Counted from the stretch's first letter, positions 1 to 6,090 are shown. The stretch: DNA of 6,093 bases from an uncultured Lachnospiraceae bacterium (GCA_947594085.1 CANQEB010000154.1:1-6093), one strand, 5' to 3'. The notes: generated from the sequence alone by a model not told the origin. Program-made: numbers and translations.

Positions 1-8
1 CAGGTAGG

Positions 9-380
9 TCACGTGATCCGGCCATCTGTCGCCACATAAGAGAGTCGTACGATATGGTCTTTGTCCATAATGTTCAGGAGGAATTCTGCTTCCTCTTTAC
101 GGAGCGGAGTAAAGGCAAAATCATCCGACGCCATGATCTTCGACATGGCCGGGACTTTTTTCAGGCAGCGGAAAAGCTGCTCTATGTCTTCCGAAGAAAT
201 GAATATGTAGCCTGGAAACAGCCGCAGCACATGGATCTGGTTTTCTTGCTGCCGATGCCAGAGCTGCTCCACGTAAATCACAAAGCATTCCCCATAATAC
301 TTTTGGGGAACAATCCGACGGATCATCTCCACCAGTTTCTCTTCGTTTCCCGTATAGGTCTGTATCACATACCACGACAT
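9..380 (-). CDS. NusG/LoaP-family transcription antiterminator, NGN domain only (probable frameshift before KOW domain)
   Basis: NusG-family proteins bind RNA polymerase through an N-terminal NGN domain and promote elongation; the LoaP subgroup in Firmicutes antiterminates long polysaccharide or antibiotic operons. The N-terminus MSWYVIQTYTGNEEKL and the FPGYIFI motif about 65 residues in are the typical NGN signature. The start at 380 is preferred over an ATG at 404 because MSWYV matches the family N-terminus and an AGGAG lies about 10 nt upstream. Only 123 residues precede the stop at 9-11, against roughly 170-180 in complete NusG/LoaP proteins, so the C-terminal KOW domain is missing. The adjacent frame from 18 down to 1 reads DHVTYL, which fits the linker into KOW, so a one-base deletion near 18-20 is likely. 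The NGN family assignment is firm; LoaP rather than another NusG paralogue is inference. The gene follows two helicases on the same strand. Confidence 0.85.
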   Translation of the reverse strand: MSWYVIQTYTGNEEKLVEMIRRIVPQKYYGECFVIYVEQLWHRQQENQIHVLRLFPGYIFISSEDIEQLFRCLKKVPAMSKIMASDDFAFTPLRKEEAEFLLNIMDKDHIVRLSYVATDGRIT

Positions 381-389
381 TTTGACATC

Positions 390-395
390 TCTCCT
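390..395 (-). promoter_or_regulatory. Ribosome binding site of the NusG/LoaP-family gene
   Basis: Minus strand reads AGGAGA, 9 nt before the ATG at 380. This decides for the start at 380; the alternative ATG at 404 has no comparable site and adds eight residues that are not part of the NGN fold. Confidence 0.7.
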
Positions 396-404
396 ATCTG
401 TCAC

Positions 405-749
405 TTCAGCTATGTTACCAATAAGCTTTTCAGGCTATATCACCGATGCTTTTCCCATCTGCCCTCCAGACTATAGTCCATTCCTTGGCTACGTAAGTGA
501 TAGTCCAATGATCGATTTCACCAGGCTTCTCGTCTTCGGCAGGGTAGGCTTCGCCATTTCGACCTGTCCTCCCGGACCGCCCGAATATCCACTGCTTCCC
601 CACATGCTGTTTACGACCATCTTGTAGGAATGTTTCTCCCACATCCAGCCTTCTACAGCACATATGCCGTGGCCGTTATGACCCCTTTCCGTGAAATCGT
701 TGCCTCAAGGCCCACAATCCTCTTCCAGGTTTTTTCGCAATATATACTC
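405..749. other. 345-bp gene-free stretch between helicase paralogue and antiterminator gene
   Basis: No recognised gene. On the minus strand two frames stay open for about 70-77 codons (for example 663-430), but neither has a good ribosome binding site or resembles a family I know, and base composition is GC-rich enough for chance open frames. There is no hairpin followed by a T run after the helicase stop at 750, so read-through into the antiterminator gene is possible. Visible structure: a nested inverted repeat at 605-660, a 4-bp hairpin (GTCC/GGAC) near 565-576, a 10-bp palindrome GACTATAGTC at 469-478, and the octamer TGGACTAT twice on the minus strand (near 502-509 and 474-481). I found no convincing -35/-10 pair. 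Confidence 0.6.
605..660 (-). other. Candidate RNA hairpin in the leader of the antiterminator gene
   Basis: On the minus strand TGCTGT (660-655) and ACAGCA (610-605) are perfect inverted repeats. They enclose a second stem, GTGGGA (642-637) with TCCTAC (629-624 on the minus strand), with one G-U pair and a 7-nt loop. The structure lies 225-280 nt upstream of the start codon. Stems are short, so this is weak evidence for a functional RNA. Confidence 0.25.
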
Positions 750-2993
750 TCAGTCCACTCCAATTGCCTGAAGCTTCCTCTTTCGCTCCTCGCTCATCCC
801 GCTTCGGTATGTCTCCTTCTGCTTCCGGATCCACCGCCCCAGATGGCAGCCATCCTCCGTCACGTAGGCTACCGGGATGTTTAGATTGCCGTACTTTTTC
901 CGGTAACGGCACGCCGCCGCATAGGAGCGCTCCCAGACGGCGTTGTTCTTGTTCTCCCAGATCATCCCGAGCTCATCCAGCCGGGCCGTCTGCTCTTCTG
1001 TCAGCTCCGCCCTGCCGCTTCCTTCATTCCTTTTTGCAAATCTTATATTTGCAATCCAGACGCCAAGCTTGACGCCGTCTGAATTTACGTAATAATACGG
1101 GACGTCCAGATCCCCATGCTCCCGATGGTACCGCACCGCAGCGTGATAATTCTGCTCCCACAGGTAGTCCGGCACGTCCCAGACCATGCCGATGGTCTCT
1201 AGCGCCCTGATCCGCTCCGAGGTCAAGTAATTTCCGCGGATGCCGCTTTTCTTATAAGTGCGAAGCTGCGCCAACCATTTTCCAAGGTCCACGCCGTCAT
1301 ACTTTCCGTCCCGCACATTTACCAGCAGGTCCCCGTGCTCCCGGTAGTACGCCTGCGCTGCCGAGAAATTTCGATCCCAATTGCGGTCGCTTTTCGACTC
1401 CCAACGCATACCAAGCTGATCTAATCTCGCGATCTGTGGCTCTGTGAGAATCCCTTTCACCTTTCCGGCATGCACCTTCCGCTGCGTGTCCAGCCATTGC
1501 CCCAGAGACAAGCCATCCTCCGTCACATAGCGTTTCGGAGCTTCCAGATTTCCAAACTCTTCGCAATATTTCTCCGCCGCCTGATACATCAGCTCCCACG
1601 AAGCACTCAACGTCTCGTTCAGCTTTCGAAACAGCCGCATGCAGTCCTGCACCTCATCTGTGATGTGAAAGTGCTCGTTGACGACCATTCCTGCTTCTCC
1701 ACGGTCCCGGTAATACCGCACCGCGGCCTGCATCTCTTCCTCAACCGTCCCGATGCTGTACAGGTTCTCAATATTCATCACCACATCGAAGATCACCGGG
1801 TTCTCACCCTGCTTTTTTCCCGCGGACAGGGCCCGCCCGATCTGCTGCTTGTAGATGATCGGCGAGATCGTCGGCCGGAGCAGGATCACCCCGCTCACGT
1901 CATCCACGTGGATACCCTCATTCAGCATGTCAATGCAAAACAGAAGCTTCAAATGTCCGCTTTCATCCGCTTTGAATCTCTCGAACTCCGCTTCCGCCCG
2001 CGCATCCTCGGAATAGACCGAGTAGACATGCGGTTCAGTATCTACCTTGGCGAACCACTCCGGCACCTTTGCGATCATCTCCTGCATGTGCTCATAGTTC
2101 GCGCAGAATACCAGGTACTTGCCAGATTTATTTTTCATATGCTTCCGGAAGACCTCGTCCAGTCCGTCCGCCTTCTCCAACGCCCGTCGCAGCGCTTCCA
2201 GATACTGGTCTGCCTCCGCGCGCACCGCCCTGCTCTTTGCGTTTTTCACGCGGTCGCGGTACCGCTCTAGCTCCTTCTGGCAGGAGTAGGTCGAAAGGAT
2301 GTATTTCGGTGGATTCAGGATCCCGCGCACGATGGCGTCGCCGAGCGTCATCTCCGAGGCGATGTTCCCGTCGAAAAGCTCATCCGCCATGTCACGCTGC
2401 CCATCCAGGTAGCGGACGTTCGTAGCGGAGAGTCCGAGCACCGGAACGTCCGAATATATTTCTAGAAGCTTCTGCAGCCCTTCGCCCCAGCGCTGCGCCC
2501 CGGCGCGATGAAACTCATCCAATACGACTAGATCCGGCCGTAGTTCCACAAGTTCTTTTTCCTGCATCAGCATAAGCCGCGCATAAGTACAAAACCGGAT
2601 ATTTGAAAAGCCTCCTTCGGCTTTTACGGCTGTAGCCCTGCATTTTTCTGAATTATTTGTATTTCGGATTGTATCATTCCGTACTTCCGACTTTTTCGTA
2701 TTTCGAATCGTATCGTTCTGTGCTTCCGGCGCCGTATTGAAATGTGCTCCCTGCAACACCTCAAAATCAGCCGCCCCATTCGCTGCCTGCCAATTTTCCA
2801 GCTGCGTCCGGAAAATGTATTCAGAGGGCGACAACCAGAGGACAACTTTGTCCGGGTTTTCTTCACACAGCTTGAAACCAATGAAAGATTTGCCCGTGCC
2901 AGTCGGATGGATCACGGCCGCCTTGCCGGTACGCGCAAGCATGGAGACGGCAGCTTCATATGCAATTCGATTGTGCTCATACAGTTCTGCCAT
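750..2993 (-). CDS. SF2 DEAD/DEAH-box helicase with four C-terminal helicase-associated (HA) repeats
   Basis: Predicted ATP-dependent nucleic-acid translocase of helicase superfamily 2 (ResIII/SSL2-like), 747 aa, cytoplasmic, no signal peptide or membrane segment. Motif I HPTGTGKS is at residues 29-36, motif II DEFH at 159-162, motif III SAT at 189-191, motif V NEGIHVDDVSG around 358-368, and motif VI QQIGRALS at 383-390. About four HA repeats follow (roughly 466-531, 539-605, 612-680, 687-747), each with an (E/K)(H/Y/F)G(D/N)L motif, a LG.W motif and a closing LGM.W. HA domains are thought to bind nucleic acid. Residues 93-118 hold a tandem 13-residue repeat absent from the paralogue. Motif VI lacks the usual final arginine (Ser390). 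The start has AAGGAG 9 nt upstream and an in-frame TAG further up. It is a paralogue of the neighbouring gene at 3150-5879; substrate and role are unknown. Confidence 0.93.
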   Translation of the reverse strand: MAELYEHNRIAYEAAVSMLARTGKAAVIHPTGTGKSFIGFKLCEENPDKVVLWLSPSEYIFRTQLENWQAANGAADFEVLQGAHFNTAPEAQNDTIRNTKKSEVRNDTIRNTNNSEKCRATAVKAEGGFSNIRFCTYARLMLMQEKELVELRPDLVVLDEFHRAGAQRWGEGLQKLLEIYSDVPVLGLSATNVRYLDGQRDMADELFDGNIASEMTLGDAIVRGILNPPKYILSTYSCQKELERYRDRVKNAKSRAVRAEADQYLEALRRALEKADGLDEVFRKHMKNKSGKYLVFCANYEHMQEMIAKVPEWFAKVDTEPHVYSVYSEDARAEAEFERFKADESGHLKLLFCIDMLNEGIHVDDVSGVILLRPTISPIIYKQQIGRALSAGKKQGENPVIFDVVMNIENLYSIGTVEEEMQAAVRYYRDRGEAGMVVNEHFHITDEVQDCMRLFRKLNETLSASWELMYQAAEKYCEEFGNLEAPKRYVTEDGLSLGQWLDTQRKVHAGKVKGILTEPQIARLDQLGMRWESKSDRNWDRNFSAAQAYYREHGDLLVNVRDGKYDGVDLGKWLAQLRTYKKSGIRGNYLTSERIRALETIGMVWDVPDYLWEQNYHAAVRYHREHGDLDVPYYYVNSDGVKLGVWIANIRFAKRNEGSGRAELTEEQTARLDELGMIWENKNNAVWERSYAAACRYRKKYGNLNIPVAYVTEDGCHLGRWIRKQKETYRSGMSEERKRKLQAIGVD
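2640..2717 (-). repeat. Two in-frame 39-bp tandem repeats within the helicase gene
   Basis: Residues 93-105 and 106-118 are consecutive 13-residue units, each starting NDTIRNT. Over those seven codons the DNA differs at four sites, all synonymous third positions (AAC/AAT, ACG/ACA, ATT/ATC, ACG/ACA). The insert lies between motif Ia (SPSEYIF..QLENWQ) and the TYARL segment, in a loop that is about 30 residues shorter and unrelated in the paralogue. Confidence 0.85.
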
Positions 2994-3002
2994 CCTGCCG
3001 TT

Positions 3003-3015
3003 CTCCTTTCTCCTT
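3003..3015 (-). promoter_or_regulatory. Doubled Shine-Dalgarno sequence of the 747-aa helicase gene
   Basis: The minus strand carries AAGGAG twice, at 3015-3010 and 3008-3003. The nearer copy is 9 nt from the ATG at 2993 and is the likely functional one. It supports this start. Confidence 0.7.
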
Positions 3016-3043
3016 TTTGATGCATGAACCTAGACGGAGTTCT

Positions 3044-3052
3044 CCCCCCCCC
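3044..3052. repeat. Nine-base C/G homopolymer in the helicase 5' leader
   Basis: Nine consecutive C on the plus strand (G9 on the coding strand), 51-59 nt upstream of the ATG at 2993 and outside any gene. Runs of this length are prone to slippage. No clear -35/-10 pair brackets it, so an effect on expression is only possible. Confidence 0.9.
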
Positions 3053-3084
3053 ATTGATAGAACTGGTCTCTGACTCCCGGCTTT

Positions 3085-3142
3085 ATCTCTTTTTCAACCT
3101 TGTCGTCTCTTTTCCTGGTCTCTTTTTTCGGTCTCTTTTTTC
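3085..3142 (-). repeat. Purine-rich short tandem repeats just after the 909-aa helicase gene
   Basis: The coding strand has two perfect adjacent copies of a 13-mer GAAAAAAGAGACC (3142-3130 and 3129-3117), followed by degenerate copies near 3116-3105 and 3095-3085. AGAGACC recurs once more at 3071-3065. The block starts 8 nt past the stop codon at 3150. No hairpin is formed, so it is not a classical terminator. Confidence 0.8.
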
Positions 3143-3149
3143 AGTCCTT

Positions 3150-5879
3150 TTATGCGTTCAACGCCCCGACTTCCATCAGCAGCTTCTTTCTCTTGTCGCT
3201 CATCCTGCCGGATCTCGCATACCCTCTCTGGTTCACGAGCCAGACATACAGGTTCTGCCCCTGTGAGTCCCGGTAACCAACCGGCAATCGACTGTTCCCG
3301 TGCGCGCTGTAATACCGAAGCAGCTCGCCGTAACGACGCTGCCAGCGCTCTTCTCCTGCGCCTTCGGCGGCAAATGGAAGCGTTGCGAGCTTCTGCTTCT
3401 GCTCCTCTGTTAAGGCCCTTCCTTTGCGGTTTCCGAGCAGAATCTGTTTCTGCTCATTCAGCCATTTATTCAACCACACACCGTCCGCGATATAGTCGCC
3501 CGGAATGGAAAGATTGCCATGCGCAAGATAGTATTTCTTCACTTTCTCGAAGCACGCATCCCAGTCATTTCTCCGGGATCTGTCCCACGCCATGCCGATC
3601 GCCTCAAGCTGGGCGATGTGTTCATCGGAAAGTGTGCCTTTCACATATTTCTCACGACATTTCGAGAGCCACACGCCGAGCTTATATCCGTCCGGCGTGA
3701 CATAATCGAGAGACGCGTCTGCTGCCCCATGCTGCTCATAATACTTCCTCGCCTCGGCGTAACCCCTGTCCCAGGCAAGGTCAGCCTTCGACTGCCATCG
3801 CATACCGAGGGCGTCCATCTGCGCAATCTGTGTGTCTGTGAGAGTTCCGCGGCGACCGTTCGGTATCGAATTCCTCGTCAGAGCTCCGTCTTCTCTCTTC
3901 GCATTCTGATTGCCTGCAGGAGCTCCGTCTTTTCCCTGCATATTCTGATTATCTGTGGAAGCCCCGGATCGGCTCCACACAGTCAAGGCTTCTTTCGTAA
4001 TCCGGCTGTCTGTAAAAGTCCTGTTCCGGTACATCCTGCGCAGATCCGTCAGCCAGTTGTACAGCTTCACGCCGTTCTCGACATGCCCTGCCGGCACCTC
4101 CAGATTGCCGTGCTTTTCATAATAAGATCTCGCTGCTTCATAATTTCGCTCCCAGAGATAATCCGGCTGGTTCCAGACCATCCCCAGCTCGTCGAGGAGC
4201 TTTTCCCGCTCCTGCGTGAAATAGCCGGAGCGGATCCCATATCTGCGATAGGCGCGGACAGCCTTCAGCCAGCTGCCAAGCTTCATACCGCCTTCAGCAA
4301 TATAGTCTCCCGGCACATTCAGGTCGCCGTGCTCCTCATAATATTTCCTGCACGCGGCGTAATGGCGCTCCCATGAGAGATCGTCCGCGCTCTGCCAGCG
4401 CATGCCGAGCACATCCAGCTTCCCGACGCGTTCCCCGTTCAGATTTCCCGCCATTTTCCCGGCTCTCACCTGACGCTGGATCTGCACCCATCTCCCGAGC
4501 GAGTATCCGTCCGGTGTCCGATACCTGACCGGCACATCGAGGTCTCCGTGCTCCTTATAATAAGCTTTCGCGCAGGCATACATGGTATCCCACGAAGCGG
4601 TGAGCGCCTCCTCCAGCTCATTGAAAAGCTTCCTGCAGTCGCACACTTCATCGACTACGCGAAATCGCTCCGCGACGATCCTGTCCCCTTCGCCGGAATA
4701 GTTGTAATAGGTAACGGCCGCCCGCATCTCTTCCTCAAGGGCTCCGATGCTGTACAGCCCGTCGAAATTATTCACAATATCAAAAATGACAGGAGTGTCT
4801 GTCTTGCCAACCGCCAGTGCCCGCCCGATCTGCTGTTTGTACAGCGTCGGAGAAACGGTCGGGCGAAACAGAATCACGCCGTCCACTCCGTCCACATGGA
4901 TGCCTTCATTGAGCGCGTCTATGCAAAATAAGAGCCGCAGATGCTCCTTATCGTCGTCCGCCTTAAAATCGTCAAAAGCCTTTAGCGTCGTCGGATCCGG
5001 CGAATAGAGCGAATATACGTGTGGCTGTCTGTCAACCGCGCCGAACCATTCCGGGACATGCTCCATGCACTCCCGCATTGCTTCGATATTGGCGGTAAAC
5101 ACGATGTACTTGCCCTTCGGGTTATCCATATGCTTCCTGAATATCTCGTCAAGTCCGTCCGCCTTTTCCAGCGCGCGCCGCAGCGCCTCGTAATATTTTT
5201 CTGCGGTGTTTCTGACCGCCCTGTTCGGCGTCCGGCTGATCCTGCTTTTGAGCCTTTCGAGCTCCTTCTGATAGACGAAGGCTGCCATGACATATTTCGG
5301 CGCGGCAAGAATCCCCCGAACGATCGCCTCGCCCAGAGTCATCTCAGACGCGATGTTCCCGTCAAACAGTTCGTCAGCCATATCCCGCTGATTATCAAGG
5401 TAACGGATGTTCGTCGCGGACAGACCGAGCACCGGCACATCCTTGTGCAACTCGAGGAAGCTTTTCAACGCTGCGCCCCAGACAGTTGCGCCGCATCGGT
5501 GGAATTCATCCAAAACGATCATATCCGGCCTGATCTCCTCCATCTCCTCGCTGCTCATCTGTATAAGCTTTGCATAGGTAAGGAAACGAACATTCGGAAG
5601 GATACCGAAGCGATCGGATCCCTTTGCCGACGTCCTGTCCGTGGCCAGATCTGAAGATTCATCCGCCGCCTGCCAATTCTCCAGCTGCGTCTGGAAAATG
5701 TATTCGGACGGAGACAGCCAGCAGACCGTCTTGTCCGGAAAATCCTCACATAGTTTGAATCCGATGAAGGACTTTCCCGTCCCGGTCGGATGGACCACAG
5801 CCGCCTTGCCGGTCTCTGCAAGCATGGCCAGAGCCGATTCATATGCAGTTTGGTTGTGTTCATAAAGCCGGACACTCAT
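3150..5879 (-). CDS. SF2 DEAD/DEAH-box helicase with six C-terminal helicase-associated (HA) repeats
   Basis: Predicted superfamily 2 ATP-dependent helicase/translocase, 909 aa, cytoplasmic. Motif I HPTGTGKS at residues 30-37, motif II DEFH 124-127, motif III SAT 154-156, motif V NEGIHVDGVDG 324-334, motif VI QQIGRALA 349-356, with Ala where the arginine finger is usual. Six HA repeats follow: about 430-495, 503-569, 577-695, 703-765, 773-835 and 846-904. The third is enlarged by about 57 residues through a tandem 13-residue repeat (about 639-690). Residues 1-70 align with the downstream paralogue almost without gaps (YEHN..AYE, GTGKSFIGFKLCE, SPSEYIF.TQLENWQAA). The start is well fixed: AAGGTGA lies 7 nt upstream and an in-frame TGA is three codons upstream of the ATG. 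It is first of the three same-strand genes. No nuclease, methylase or protease domain is visible; biological role unknown. Confidence 0.93.
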   Translation of the reverse strand: MSVRLYEHNQTAYESALAMLAETGKAAVVHPTGTGKSFIGFKLCEDFPDKTVCWLSPSEYIFQTQLENWQAADESSDLATDRTSAKGSDRFGILPNVRFLTYAKLIQMSSEEMEEIRPDMIVLDEFHRCGATVWGAALKSFLELHKDVPVLGLSATNIRYLDNQRDMADELFDGNIASEMTLGEAIVRGILAAPKYVMAAFVYQKELERLKSRISRTPNRAVRNTAEKYYEALRRALEKADGLDEIFRKHMDNPKGKYIVFTANIEAMRECMEHVPEWFGAVDRQPHVYSLYSPDPTTLKAFDDFKADDDKEHLRLLFCIDALNEGIHVDGVDGVILFRPTVSPTLYKQQIGRALAVGKTDTPVIFDIVNNFDGLYSIGALEEEMRAAVTYYNYSGEGDRIVAERFRVVDEVCDCRKLFNELEEALTASWDTMYACAKAYYKEHGDLDVPVRYRTPDGYSLGRWVQIQRQVRAGKMAGNLNGERVGKLDVLGMRWQSADDLSWERHYAACRKYYEEHGDLNVPGDYIAEGGMKLGSWLKAVRAYRRYGIRSGYFTQEREKLLDELGMVWNQPDYLWERNYEAARSYYEKHGNLEVPAGHVENGVKLYNWLTDLRRMYRNRTFTDSRITKEALTVWSRSGASTDNQNMQGKDGAPAGNQNAKREDGALTRNSIPNGRRGTLTDTQIAQMDALGMRWQSKADLAWDRGYAEARKYYEQHGAADASLDYVTPDGYKLGVWLSKCREKYVKGTLSDEHIAQLEAIGMAWDRSRRNDWDACFEKVKKYYLAHGNLSIPGDYIADGVWLNKWLNEQKQILLGNRKGRALTEEQKQKLATLPFAAEGAGEERWQRRYGELLRYYSAHGNSRLPVGYRDSQGQNLYVWLVNQRGYARSGRMSDKRKKLLMEVGALNA
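3842..3965 (-). repeat. In-frame 39-bp tandem repeats inside HA repeat 3 of the 909-aa helicase
   Basis: Plus-strand units 3881-3919 and 3920-3958 share 30 of 39 bases, both beginning GAGCTCCGTCTT and containing ATTCTGATT; a degenerate unit precedes at 3842-3880. In protein the units are 13 residues: GASTDNQNMQGKD, GAPAGNQNAKRED, GALTRNSIPNGRR, then GTLTDTQI rejoining the HA fold. The insertion separates the two halves of one HA domain. Confidence 0.85.
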
Positions 5880-5885
5880 AGCTGT

Positions 5886-5892
5886 TCACCTT
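5886..5892 (-). promoter_or_regulatory. Ribosome binding site of the 909-aa helicase gene
   Basis: Minus strand AAGGTGA, ending about 6-7 nt before the ATG at 5879. Together with an in-frame TGA nine bases before the ATG it fixes the start. Confidence 0.7.
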
Positions 5893-5954
5893 CATTCCCT
5901 GCTTTTGAATACGCCATTGATCTGCCGCCAGCTTACTCCCCGGAAACGGCTGCC

Positions 5955-5974
5955 GCCGCTTCTCGAAAAGCAGC
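5955..5974 (-). other. Small hairpin in the leader of the 909-aa helicase gene
   Basis: Minus-strand GCTGCTT (5974-5968) pairs with AAGCGGC (5961-5955) over seven positions with one G-U pair and a 6-nt loop. It lies 76-95 nt upstream of the ATG in the GC-rich part of the leader. No T run follows, so it is not a standard terminator. The 8-mers CCGCCAGC (5925-5932, 5978-5985) and CTGCCGCC (5922-5929, 5950-5957) also recur here and could offer alternative pairings. Confidence 0.35.
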
Positions 5975-6003
5975 TTTCCGCCAGCGTCTTTCCCTGCCGG
6001 ACC

Positions 6004-6083
6004 GTCTCGAATATTTACAACATTATCTATATAATGTGGTGCAATATGTAAGCAGATATTATTATAAAAATCTAATTCGAGAC
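6004..6083. repeat. 9-bp perfect inverted repeat flanking an AT-rich block
   Basis: GTCTCGAAT at 6004-6012 and ATTCGAGAC at 6075-6083 are perfect reverse complements, separated by 62 bp of AT-rich sequence. The block holds the promoter-like hexamers and a smaller dyad (6017-6040). It lies 125-204 nt upstream of the 909-aa helicase start. Confidence 0.75.
6017..6040. promoter_or_regulatory. Operator-like dyad upstream of the helicase genes
   Basis: Ten-base half-sites around a 4-nt centre CTAT match at 9 of 10 positions (perfect over the inner seven: ACATTAT/ATAATGT). On the minus strand it contains GATAAT, a 5/6 match to a -10 box, with CTTACA 19 nt upstream. The symmetry suggests a dimeric regulator site overlapping a promoter; this is inference. 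Confidence 0.4.
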
Positions 6084-6090
6084 TTATAAT
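6061..6090. promoter_or_regulatory. Symmetric TATAAT hexamers, possible divergent promoters
   Basis: A perfect TATAAT occurs on the minus strand at 6066-6061 and another on the plus strand at 6085-6090, within the inverted repeat ATTATAA (6061-6067)/TTATAAT (6084-6090). For each, the other copy supplies TTATAA (3/6 match to a -35) at 17-bp spacing. The minus-strand one would drive the helicase genes; the plus-strand one would drive something beyond the right edge. AT-richness makes chance matches likely. Confidence 0.3.

Noticed and set aside
430..663. 77-codon minus-strand open frame between helicase and antiterminator gene
   Set aside because: No ribosome binding site at its ATG, no family resemblance, and a second frame in the same stretch is about equally open, so coding cannot be argued; kept only as part of the gene-free region.
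405..749. Cobalamin or c-di-GMP riboswitch
   Set aside because: Fragments such as GAAGCCTGGTGAAAT recall riboswitch boxes, but the remaining conserved elements and their order are missing.
1470..2270. 266-codon open frame on the plus strand
   Set aside because: Antisense to the 747-aa helicase, whose motifs and repeats are unmistakable; the frame encodes no recognisable fold and reflects GC-rich codon use.
3100..3149. Intrinsic terminator after the 909-aa helicase gene
   Set aside because: The plus-strand T runs are A runs on the transcribed RNA and no GC-rich hairpin precedes a U tract.
3842..3965. CRISPR-like array
   Set aside because: Regular 39-bp spacing but adjacent repeats with no spacers, in frame within a protein; a coding tandem repeat explains it.
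3519..4376. 285-codon open frame on the plus strand
   Set aside because: Lies antisense to the HA repeats of the 909-aa helicase; its apparent internal repeats mirror the 39-bp repeats and HA modules.
750..5879. Type I or III restriction-modification or two-helicase defence system
   Set aside because: The ATPase core resembles ResIII proteins, but no nuclease, methylase, specificity or other defence partner domain is visible in either protein or nearby.
5895..6012. About 38-codon minus-strand open frame in the helicase leader
   Set aside because: No ATG, GTG or TTG start and no known family; treated as leader sequence.
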